Source: Anaerolineaceae bacterium
Lineage (GTDB): Bacteria > Chloroflexota > Anaerolineae > Anaerolineales > Anaerolineaceae
DNA: 16,688 bases
Direction of reading: 5' to 3'
Assembly: GCA_003446605.1 (NCBI GenBank)
Contig: DMDF01000006.1
Coordinates: 1 to 16,688, forward strand
Under the pieces are notes generated by a model. It made no database searches, was not told the DNA's origin, and saw only the letters and a program-made list of their open reading frames with translations. Below, one piece after another: positions 6,736 through 12,643 of the stretch. How positions within the stretch are numbered: the first letter of the stretch is position 1; every line of letters begins with the position of its first letter. A program made the translations under genes and the position numbers.

Positions 6736-8127
6736 TCAAGCCTTAACTTTTCTGTAAGTTTTAAGGGCAAGCTGGCGCGCAAGGGAATGATTGATGAGGG
6801 GGTTGGGGTAATGCTTGCCTATGATGCAACCACAATCCTGCTGCACATCCAGCGGCATCTGCCAGGGAGTGTGAAGATATTTGTCTGGAATGTTGTCCAA
6901 TTCCGGCAGCCATTGATGGATGTAGGTTCCCTGCTGGTCGAAGCGTTTGCTCTGTGTGACAGGATTGAAGACGCGGAAATAGGGCGCAGCATCCGTTCCG
7001 GTTCCGGCTGACCATTGCCAACCACCATTGTTGGAGGCTAGGTCGCGGTCGATCAAATTCTCATAGAAAAACGTTTCTCCCCATTGCCAATTTATGAGCA
7101 AGTCCTTGCATAGGAAGGATGCCACGATCATGCGAGTGCGATTGTGCATCCACCCGGTTTCCTGCAACTGACGCATACCCGCATCCACCAGTGGGTACCC
7201 AGTCGACCCTTTCTGCCAGGCGAGGAAGTGATGTTCGTTGTTTTCCCATTCGATGCGGGAAAATTGTTCGCGAAATGCGCCCTGTACAACATGGGGGAAA
7301 TTTTCCAGGATCATGGTGTAGAATTCGCGCCAGACCAATTCGTTGATCCAGCTGTGGAATCCGGCGGCTTCCTTATTGGATTGAGCTTGAGTTTGTGCCT
7401 GTTGAAAAGCCAATCGACTGGAAAGCACTCCAAAGTGAAAATAGGGGGAAAGCAAAGAAGTGCTATCCTGCCCCGGCATATCGCGGTCGTGTTGGTAATC
7501 CCAAGCCTGTTTTGCGAGAAAGGTATGCAAGCGCTGCAACGCGACCTGCTCGCCTGCAGGGAATAATTGTGAGGGTTGAGCGGATGGAACAGGCTCGGAA
7601 AACAAAATAGGTGGTGTTTCAAGATGGGTGGGGGCATCCAACAGATGCAGAGCTGGAAGCTGTTCCCTCCAGGCGCGTGCATACGGTGTAAAAATGGTAT
7701 AAGGATTTCCGTCTTTCTTGCGTATAGATAAAGGCGGTTGGATGGTTACGCCTGGTGTGAGGGTGAATGGTAACATTGCTGCGACTGCTTTATCGCGTGT
7801 ATGGGCATAAGGGCTGAAATCCTGCTGGGCAAAGATTGCCTGTGCCTTGCTCTCATGGAAGATACTTTGCAGGCAATCCAGGGGAGCACCACGCCGGATA
7901 AAGAGACGAGAGCCCCGTTCACGTAAAGCGATATCCAATTCACGCAGATTCTCAAAGAGAAAAGCATTGCAGCGCTCGTGGGAGTGTGTAAGGATAGCTT
8001 CATCCAGAATGAAGAGCGGAATGATGGTTCTGGCAACCCGTAGGGCAGCTTGCAGGGCGGGGTTATCGTGCAGGCGCAGGTCACGCCGTATCCACCATAT
8101 TGCTGTTGAAACTGCTTGCTTGGGCAT
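6736..8127 (-). CDS. phrB: Class I deoxyribodipyrimidine photolyase (cryptochrome/photolyase family)
   Basis: 463 residues from the ATG at 8125-8127, chosen because AAAGGAAG lies 6 nt upstream; a TTG seven codons earlier has no such site. The N-terminal Rossmann antenna domain (about 1-135) opens with WWIRRDLRLHDNPAL, and the C-terminal FAD domain (about 190-463) has ELVWREFY, the TGYPLVDAGMRQL block, HNRTRMIVASFL, and GGWQWSAGTGTDAAPYFR. The electron-transfer Trp triad of E. coli photolyase is preserved at W304, W347 and W370, and W266 matches the lesion-side Trp277. It should repair cyclobutane pyrimidine dimers with blue light. The antenna cofactor is undetermined. It is last in a minus-strand run, 33 bp after a dehydrogenase gene, and converges with the dehalogenase-like gene with only 15 bp between stops. 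Confidence 0.92.
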   Translation of the reverse strand: MPKQAVSTAIWWIRRDLRLHDNPALQAALRVARTIIPLFILDEAILTHSHERCNAFLFENLRELDIALRERGSRLFIRRGAPLDCLQSIFHESKAQAIFAQQDFSPYAHTRDKAVAAMLPFTLTPGVTIQPPLSIRKKDGNPYTIFTPYARAWREQLPALHLLDAPTHLETPPILFSEPVPSAQPSQLFPAGEQVALQRLHTFLAKQAWDYQHDRDMPGQDSTSLLSPYFHFGVLSSRLAFQQAQTQAQSNKEAAGFHSWINELVWREFYTMILENFPHVVQGAFREQFSRIEWENNEHHFLAWQKGSTGYPLVDAGMRQLQETGWMHNRTRMIVASFLCKDLLINWQWGETFFYENLIDRDLASNNGGWQWSAGTGTDAAPYFRVFNPVTQSKRFDQQGTYIHQWLPELDNIPDKYLHTPWQMPLDVQQDCGCIIGKHYPNPLINHSLARQLALKTYRKVKA

Positions 8128-8160
8128 TATTTTTCTTCCTTTATTCAATCTTGCTCTTCA

Positions 8161-9144
8161 TTAGTAACCGGCTTGCAGATCAATACCAGCTGGGAACGCA
8201 TCGGATTGGAATAGGCTGTTTAGCAGATCTGCCAGAGCTCGCATCCGTTCCTCCTCCACCTGTTCCACCGACAGCCCTCCCGCTTTATGTGGACTCATCA
8301 CAATGTTCTCTAATTCACCAAACGGTTCATCTGCCGGAGGAGTGTGAGAGCGGCTGGCTTCATCGCTGGGGTAGTGGTACCACACATCCAACGCCGCGCC
8401 AGCGATGTGTTTTTCCTTGAGGGTGGTATATAACGCATGCTGGTCGATGAGTTCACCGCGACCCACATTCACCACAAAAGCGTTCGATGAAAGCAGCCGC
8501 AGTTCCTCAGCCGCTATCACCCCTTTCGTTTGTGGCGTGAGTGGCAGGGCAATGATCAGAAAATCGGTACGCGGCGGCAGGGAGGGCAGGTCAGACATGT
8601 TGAAAATACGTACAGGTCCATCCAGGGCGTTTTCAGGAAGCTGTCTTTTGATAGCCAGCACCTCAACGCCGAATGGGACCAGCAGGCGGGCGATGGCGGT
8701 ACCAATAGCGCCGTACCCCAGAATGAGGGCGGTCTTACCGCGCAGCATACCGTTGGAATCCGGCTGGTAGCGCGGGGACCAGTCATTATGACGCAAGGCA
8801 TTGTGCAGCGGAACGATCTTCTTAACCGCAGCCAGCAGCAATGCCAAGGTATATTCTGCCACGGCATCGGCATTGTGATGCAGATTATAGACCGGGATGT
8901 GGGGATGCTGCAGCATCAGTGTGCGCGTTTCTTCTGCTACGCCGGCGTAGGGAATGATGAGTGCTTTCAAATTGGGCAGGGTTTGCAGCAGTTTGGCTTG
9001 CGGCTTGCCATCCACCAGGATATCAATATCCGGCGGGACAGGTTCGCCCTCGATGAATCTAATTCCCGCGGATAGCAACGAGCGCAGCTGCTGGATATGG
9101 GTTGCGTCATACGCGTATGGCATGCAAACCGTGAGTGTTTTCAT
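8161..9144 (-). CDS. D-isomer-specific 2-hydroxyacid dehydrogenase-like protein
   Basis: 327 residues from the ATG at 9142-9144 (AAAGGA 6 nt upstream; a longer TTG start is less likely). The catalytic domain is split around an NAD(P)-binding Rossmann domain: GKTALILGYGAIGTA gives the dinucleotide-binding GxGxxG at 143-148, ALPLTPQTKG follows, then VVNVGRGELID with the conserved arginine R229. MSPHKAGG supplies the catalytic histidine H286. The glutamate that normally pairs with this histidine lies in a D-V-F-x-x-E-P context; here the equivalent stretch is DVWYHYP, so Y258 replaces Glu. The protein therefore binds a nicotinamide cofactor but may use a different substrate or mechanism. It sits 47 bp after the second MinD gene and 33 bp before the photolyase gene on the same strand. 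Substrate not assignable. Confidence 0.82.
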   Translation of the reverse strand: MKTLTVCMPYAYDATHIQQLRSLLSAGIRFIEGEPVPPDIDILVDGKPQAKLLQTLPNLKALIIPYAGVAEETRTLMLQHPHIPVYNLHHNADAVAEYTLALLLAAVKKIVPLHNALRHNDWSPRYQPDSNGMLRGKTALILGYGAIGTAIARLLVPFGVEVLAIKRQLPENALDGPVRIFNMSDLPSLPPRTDFLIIALPLTPQTKGVIAAEELRLLSSNAFVVNVGRGELIDQHALYTTLKEKHIAGAALDVWYHYPSDEASRSHTPPADEPFGELENIVMSPHKAGGLSVEQVEEERMRALADLLNSLFQSDAFPAGIDLQAGY

Positions 9145-9191
9145 GGCATGTCCTTTGTTCGTTAATGAAATCTGCAAAGAAATGACAATTG

Positions 9192-10097
9192 TTAAAGTGA
9201 TATAGTCTGGTTAAGATTATGCCATATTTTTTGGATGGCAATGCTGGATGGGCTGTTGGGAGTATACAATGTGATGGGCTGTGCATGCAGCATAGCCTGC
9301 GTGAATGCTGGGTCAAAAGGGATGCTCCCTAATACGGGTATGTCGGATTCATCGCAAATTGCATGCACACGGGCTGCATTGGATTCATCCAGATCCGCTT
9401 TGTTCAGGACTACAAAGGAAGGGATTTGAAAATGATGGGTGGTATCCAAAATGCGCTGCATATCATGGATGCCGCTCAGGGTGGGTTCGGTGACGATGAT
9501 GGCGATATCACTCTGGTTGCTGGCGGCGATGACCGGGCAGCCAATGCCAGGGGGACCATCCACCAGCAGGATGGAGTGATGGGCGTTTTCAGCCGTGCTG
9601 CGTGCCATGCTGATGATGGTGGATACCAGCTTGCCGGAATTTTCATGACCGGGAAACAGGTGAGCATGATAAAAAGCCCCGAAATCGGAACGTGAAGCAA
9701 ACCACCAACCATCCTGTTTGGGTTCCATGTAGATCGCGTGAGAAGGACACTGAAATGCACAAAGATTGCAGCCCTCGCACTGCATAGTGTTCACATTGAA
9801 CTGCAGAGGAGAATTCACTTCGGCGGATTGTTTATGTATGGCATGGAAACGGCACAGCTTTTCACACAATCCGCATTGTGTACAGGCGTCTTGTTCAATT
9901 TGTGCTTTCTTTCCTCCTAAGAAAGCAGTGCGGGTTTGCATAGAGTGGGAAATGACCAGATGCAGATTGGAGGCATCCACATCCGCATCCACCAGCACAA
10001 GATCGTGCTCGTGTGCGATTAAGGGAACCAAGGCTGCGCTGAAAGATGTCTTGCCGGCTCCCCCCTTGCCGCTGAATACCGCGATCTGGGTGATCAA
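9192..10097 (-). CDS. MinD-superfamily ATPase with inserted 2x[4Fe-4S] ferredoxin domain (second copy)
   Basis: 301 residues. The deviant Walker A is GKGGAGKT (10-17), followed by VLVDADVDASN. A ferredoxin domain is inserted after about residue 65 with two complete motifs, C72-x2-C75-x2-C78-x3-C82 and C107-x2-C110-x2-C113-x3-C117. LLVDGPPGIGCP is the Walker B region. Such COG1149-type proteins usually occur as tandem pairs beside NifX-fold proteins and are thought to insert or mobilise Fe-S/metal clusters using ATP. The start is TTG at 10095-10097; it overlaps the TGA of the upstream paralogue by 4 nt, indicating translational coupling, with AAGGGG 7 nt before it. About 47 bp later a dehydrogenase gene begins. 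A heterodimer with the upstream paralogue is likely by analogy with dimeric MinD/ParA proteins. Confidence 0.9.
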   Translation of the reverse strand: MITQIAVFSGKGGAGKTSFSAALVPLIAHEHDLVLVDADVDASNLHLVISHSMQTRTAFLGGKKAQIEQDACTQCGLCEKLCRFHAIHKQSAEVNSPLQFNVNTMQCEGCNLCAFQCPSHAIYMEPKQDGWWFASRSDFGAFYHAHLFPGHENSGKLVSTIISMARSTAENAHHSILLVDGPPGIGCPVIAASNQSDIAIIVTEPTLSGIHDMQRILDTTHHFQIPSFVVLNKADLDESNAARVHAICDESDIPVLGSIPFDPAFTQAMLHAQPITLYTPNSPSSIAIQKIWHNLNQTISL

Positions 10098-10987
10098 ATT
10101 GGAACCCCTTGCTCTTCGCGCAGAGCGAGGATATGCTGCCAGGTTTTCTCAAAATCTTTGCGATAGCGTGGATCGTGCTCCACCAGCAATTCCCCCCTGG
10201 CATAGCTCTCCGCGATAGAGCGGGAGAAGGGGATGCGCTGCAGGATGGGTATATTTTTGACTTGGCAAAAATTCTCTACCTGCGTATCGCCCACACCATC
10301 CTTGTTGAGAATCACAGCAACAGGAATGTTCATTTCTCCGTGCACCAATTGGTAGGTCAGTTTAAAATCATGAAAACCAAAAGGAGTGGGTTCCGCTACC
10401 AACAGCACCATATCCGCCCCTTGTAGGCTGGCAACCAGAGCGCAGGAAACTCCCGGTGGAGCATCAATGATGGCAATGCTTTCCTCCTGCGTGTTGCTTG
10501 AACGCTCAACCAGTTCTACCAGCAACTGGCTGATGATAGCCACCGGACTGGCTCTGCCAATCTCCATTTCACCCTGCATGAAAATAACATCCCCACTGGT
10601 ACCGCTTTCGAGTACACCCAGGGCATGCGGAATTTCATAGATGGCACCTGGCTGGCACACTGCACTGCAAACCCCGCAGGAATGGCATAACTCCGGGAAG
10701 AACAGCACACGCTGCGGGGTGACGGAAAGCGCGTGAAACTGACAGGCGCGTGCACATTCCCCGCAATGCGTGCAGGTATTCTCATCAATATGAGGAACCT
10801 TGTTTTCTACCGGGGTTCGAGAAGTCAACGTCGGGTGTAGAAAAATAGCGGCATTAGGCGCTTCCACATCACAATCTACAAAATACAAAGGAGCGGGAGG
10901 GTGGAGTTGCGCGGCGACCGCTGTCAGGTTCACAGCCACACTGGTTTTACCCGTTCCACCCTTTCCACTTGCTACAACAATATTCAT
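10094..10987 (-). CDS. MinD-superfamily ATPase with inserted 2x[4Fe-4S] ferredoxin domain (first copy)
   Basis: 297 residues. The deviant Walker A is GKGGTGKT (8-15) with YFVDCDVEAPN behind it. The inserted ferredoxin domain has C72-x2-C75-x2-C78-x3-C82 and C101-x2-C104-x2-C107-x3-C111, each followed by a typical turn. IIDAPPGVSC is Walker B. It shares its layout with the downstream copy but is clearly diverged, which suits an obligate pair of unlike subunits. Proposed role: ATP-dependent handling of metal clusters for the adjacent NifX-type proteins. The ATG at 10985-10987 is fixed by the P-loop eight codons later, yet no Shine-Dalgarno is visible in the 21-nt gap after the NifX-like gene; translation may depend on coupling to that gene. 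Confidence 0.9.
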   Translation of the reverse strand: MNIVVASGKGGTGKTSVAVNLTAVAAQLHPPAPLYFVDCDVEAPNAAIFLHPTLTSRTPVENKVPHIDENTCTHCGECARACQFHALSVTPQRVLFFPELCHSCGVCSAVCQPGAIYEIPHALGVLESGTSGDVIFMQGEMEIGRASPVAIISQLLVELVERSSNTQEESIAIIDAPPGVSCALVASLQGADMVLLVAEPTPFGFHDFKLTYQLVHGEMNIPVAVILNKDGVGDTQVENFCQVKNIPILQRIPFSRSIAESYARGELLVEHDPRYRKDFEKTWQHILALREEQGVPI

Positions 10988-11008
10988 GTATTTAGGAGAA
11001 AGGTAGAC

Positions 11009-11392
11009 TTAAGCGTCTCCCTCACCATGATGATGAGCAACGCTTTCTGCACAGGGAGCGGCGTTCGAAACTGAACCAGCCAGATACGCTTTTACCACCT
11101 CTTCGACCGATCCGGCACAACTGGTGACCGGTTCAATGCCGTTCTGCTGGAAAAAGCCGATCGCACGCCCCCCCATGCCCTGGGTGATGATGACATCAAT
11201 TCCCTGTTCTTTCAGGAAATTTGGTACTTCAAAAGGTTGATGCCCCTGGAAAAATGGATTGATGAGCGCCTCCGTCTTAACGATGGTTTTCTCCTCACAA
11301 TCCACCATGGTGAAAAATGGGCAGCGACCAAAATGCCCACTGACGGTGCTTTTTAATCCTTGATCGGTATCAGAAGATACTGCTATTTTCAT
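11009..11392 (-). CDS. NifX/NifB-C-fold (dinitrogenase iron-molybdenum cofactor) protein, second copy
   Basis: 127 residues. It begins MKIAVSSDTD and contains the family motif HFGRCPFF (20-27) and GMGGRAIGFF, a glycine-rich loop near residue 75-84. This small ribonuclease-H-like fold binds metal clusters or their precursors in NifX, NafY and the Desulfovibrio orange protein. Cys24 in the FGRC motif and the C-terminal tail with one Cys, three consecutive His and acidic residues may be extra metal ligands. The start at 11392 is chosen because GGAG lies 6 nt upstream; the same frame runs further upstream but that portion overlaps the neighbouring gene and has no homology. 14 bp follow the first copy and 21 bp precede the first MinD gene. 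No nitrogenase gene is present, so a FeMo-cofactor role is not supported. Confidence 0.88.
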   Translation of the reverse strand: MKIAVSSDTDQGLKSTVSGHFGRCPFFTMVDCEEKTIVKTEALINPFFQGHQPFEVPNFLKEQGIDVIITQGMGGRAIGFFQQNGIEPVTSCAGSVEEVVKAYLAGSVSNAAPCAESVAHHHGEGDA

Positions 11393-11406
11393 TGATTTCT
11401 CCAATT

Positions 11407-11742
11407 TTATTTTGAATATTTTTGTAATTTCCCCTCGTGATATAAAGAGAGGGTTTCTTTGATGGTTTGCCCTTGCGGCAAATAATGCTGGATGTTCGAA
11501 TTTTGCAGCACTTGGCTGGCTTTTGGACCAAGTGGGGGTGCGATTAGCACATCCACCTTCCAATCCAGCATGGCTTGTGCGGCGGCTGTGCCGGCACCGT
11601 GATTCTCCTGACTGGCTTGGTTCTGCACAAATGAAGGATCCTGTGTACCATCCTCCAGCAAGGCAAAATAAGCACACCTGCCGAACACGGTACTGATGGC
11701 AGACTGCATTGTCTCCCCTTGTGAACAGACACAAATCTTCAT
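11407..11742 (-). CDS. NifX/NifB-C-fold (dinitrogenase iron-molybdenum cofactor) protein, first copy
   Basis: 111 residues. It starts MKICVCSQGE, carries VFGRCAYFALLEDG (19-32), and APPLGPKASQVLQ replaces the usual glycine-rich MGxxA loop. The FGRC cysteine is shared with the second copy, and C4/C6 near the N-terminus are additional thiols. Family members are cytoplasmic carriers or scaffolds for Fe-S, FeMo-co-type or Mo-Cu clusters. This copy is shorter, lacks the His-rich tail, and is diverged enough to suggest a separate role from its neighbour. Lies 23 bp after the DUF5320-type gene and 14 bp before the second copy, in the PadR-led operon. Confidence 0.85.
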   Translation of the reverse strand: MKICVCSQGETMQSAISTVFGRCAYFALLEDGTQDPSFVQNQASQENHGAGTAAAQAMLDWKVDVLIAPPLGPKASQVLQNSNIQHYLPQGQTIKETLSLYHEGKLQKYSK

Positions 11743-11765
11743 GATCTATTTTCCCATTCTGCCTA

Positions 11766-12110
11766 TCATTCCTGTTCGGATCGAGATGTAGATAGGGAAG
11801 CGATACGCTCGTTGATATGCTCTAGCTGGCTGCTTAACCAGGATGCCTGTTCTTTCAGGATCTGCTCCTCATCTTCGGGTGTGGGTGTTTGTGCTTCCCC
11901 GAAAGATGTCGGGTCAGTGTGCATTCTGCGGGGGTAGGGGTGGGCGAAGAAACGATTGCGAAACCCCCTCCCGCGACCGAACTGGTGCCAGCGGGCAGCC
12001 CGCCATCCATAAACAGGATATTCCTGCTCGGGGTAGCCCGCACAATTTCCCATTCCTTTACCTGTCATGGGTCCATTTCCTTCAGGACCTGTGTTATCTC
12101 TTGCTGGCAT
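11766..12110 (-). CDS. DUF5320-type small protein
   Basis: 114 residues. The N-terminus (MPARDNTGPEGNGPMTGKGM, followed by GNCAGY) matches the Gly/Pro/Met-rich start typical of DUF5320 proteins (form MPxGDxTGPxGxGPMTGRGxGxC). A Trp/Arg/Gly-rich middle (about 34-64) and a Glu/Gln/Leu-rich C-terminal helix (about 75-110), probably coiled coil, follow. These proteins are recurrent neighbours of NifX-fold and MinD-ferredoxin genes in anaerobes, but their biochemical function is not established. The single Cys next to the Gly/Met-rich segment could bind metal or a cluster; this is inference. It lies 21 bp after padR and 23 bp before the first NifX-type gene. Confidence 0.8.
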   Translation of the reverse strand: MPARDNTGPEGNGPMTGKGMGNCAGYPEQEYPVYGWRAARWHQFGRGRGFRNRFFAHPYPRRMHTDPTSFGEAQTPTPEDEEQILKEQASWLSSQLEHINERIASLSTSRSEQE

Positions 12111-12131
12111 TCTATTCTCCTTTCAATCTGT

Positions 12132-12515
12132 TCAATCTGTATGGTTACCTTTGATATGTTCCTGATAATCGCCAATGATGCGCTGCATAGCATCCTTGCG
12201 CATTTCCAGATCGGAAATATATTGTGCAAGAACATTTTCTCCATCTGTTGTGATGTGGTACACCCGGCGGGGGGGACCCTGGCTGCTCTCTTGCTCTTGG
12301 AACGAGGTCACCCATCCCATGTCTTCCATCTGGTGGAGCGTTCGGTACAGCACGCTGATATCGATCTGTACCAAACCGTATTTATTGAGCGCTTCCATCA
12401 GAGAATAGCCATGCGCGGGTTCCTGATGCAGTGATAGCAGGATGATGGGGTCAATCAGGCGCAAACGCATTCCACGTCCTCTCCCCATTCTGCTGTTAAA
12501 GTGTCTTCCTGGCAT
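12132..12515 (-). CDS. PadR-family transcriptional regulator
   Basis: 127 residues from the ATG at 12513-12515, which has GGAG 5 nt upstream; an in-frame GTG ten codons earlier lies between the -10 and the ribosome-binding site and is rejected. The winged helix shows LRLIDPIILLSLHQEPAHGYSL (19-39, described in two parts: helix 1 and HGYSL), recognition helix DISVLYRTLHQMEDMGWV (52-69), and wing GPPRRVYHITTDG (80-92). A short C-terminal helix (about 93-120) would dimerise. PadR proteins are mostly ligand-responsive repressors, often of their own operon. As first gene of the NifX/MinD operon, with an inverted repeat over its promoter, it most likely controls this operon. The effector (metal, redox or small molecule) is not deducible; the Arg/Gly-rich N-terminal arm (1-18) could contact DNA. 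Confidence 0.88.
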   Translation of the reverse strand: MPGRHFNSRMGRGRGMRLRLIDPIILLSLHQEPAHGYSLMEALNKYGLVQIDISVLYRTLHQMEDMGWVTSFQEQESSQGPPRRVYHITTDGENVLAQYISDLEMRKDAMQRIIGDYQEHIKGNHTD

Positions 12516-12533
12516 ATTTTCTCCGTTTTCATA

Positions 12534-12562
12534 AGAATAGCACACTATATGTAAATAGTCAA
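12534..12562 (-). promoter_or_regulatory. Sigma-70-type promoter of the padR operon
   Basis: On the minus strand TTGACT (12562-12557) and TATTCT (12539-12534) are separated by exactly 17 bp. The -10 ends 18 bp before the padR start, leaving a very short 5' leader that still includes the GGAG site. This is the best-formed promoter upstream of the eight-gene minus-strand run. Confidence 0.75.
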
Positions 12563-12582
12563 TAGAAAAATAGCATATAGTG
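12543..12582. promoter_or_regulatory. Inverted repeat overlapping the padR promoter, probable operator
   Basis: CACTATATG (12543-12551) and CATATAGTG (12574-12582) are perfect 9-bp inverted repeats separated by 22 bp, with centres 31 bp apart, about three helical turns. One arm lies in the spacer between -35 and -10, the other just upstream of the -35. Several ATAG/CTAT tetramers lie between and beside the arms. Position and symmetry suit autoregulation by the PadR dimer encoded just downstream. Confidence 0.65.
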
Positions 12583-12643
12583 AAGGGAAATATGTGCCCC
12601 CATCTTTAAATCAGCATCACCGATAGGCGTAAATGAACGAAGA

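Noticed and set aside
6741..6766. Hairpin-like CCTTAACTT...AAGTTTTAAGG as terminator for the dehalogenase-like gene
   Set aside because: The stem has a two-base bulge, is AT-rich, has no U-run in the plus direction, and lies inside the photolyase coding region.
11393..11734. Long in-frame upstream extension of the second NifX-type gene (to 241 aa)
   Set aside because: It overlaps the first NifX-type gene in another frame, has no family similarity, and the ATG at 11392 has its own ribosome-binding site and the family's normal start.
9192..11742. Nitrogen fixation cluster
   Set aside because: NifX-fold and MinD-type proteins alone do not indicate nitrogenase; no nifH, nifD, nifK, nifB or nifE/N is visible.
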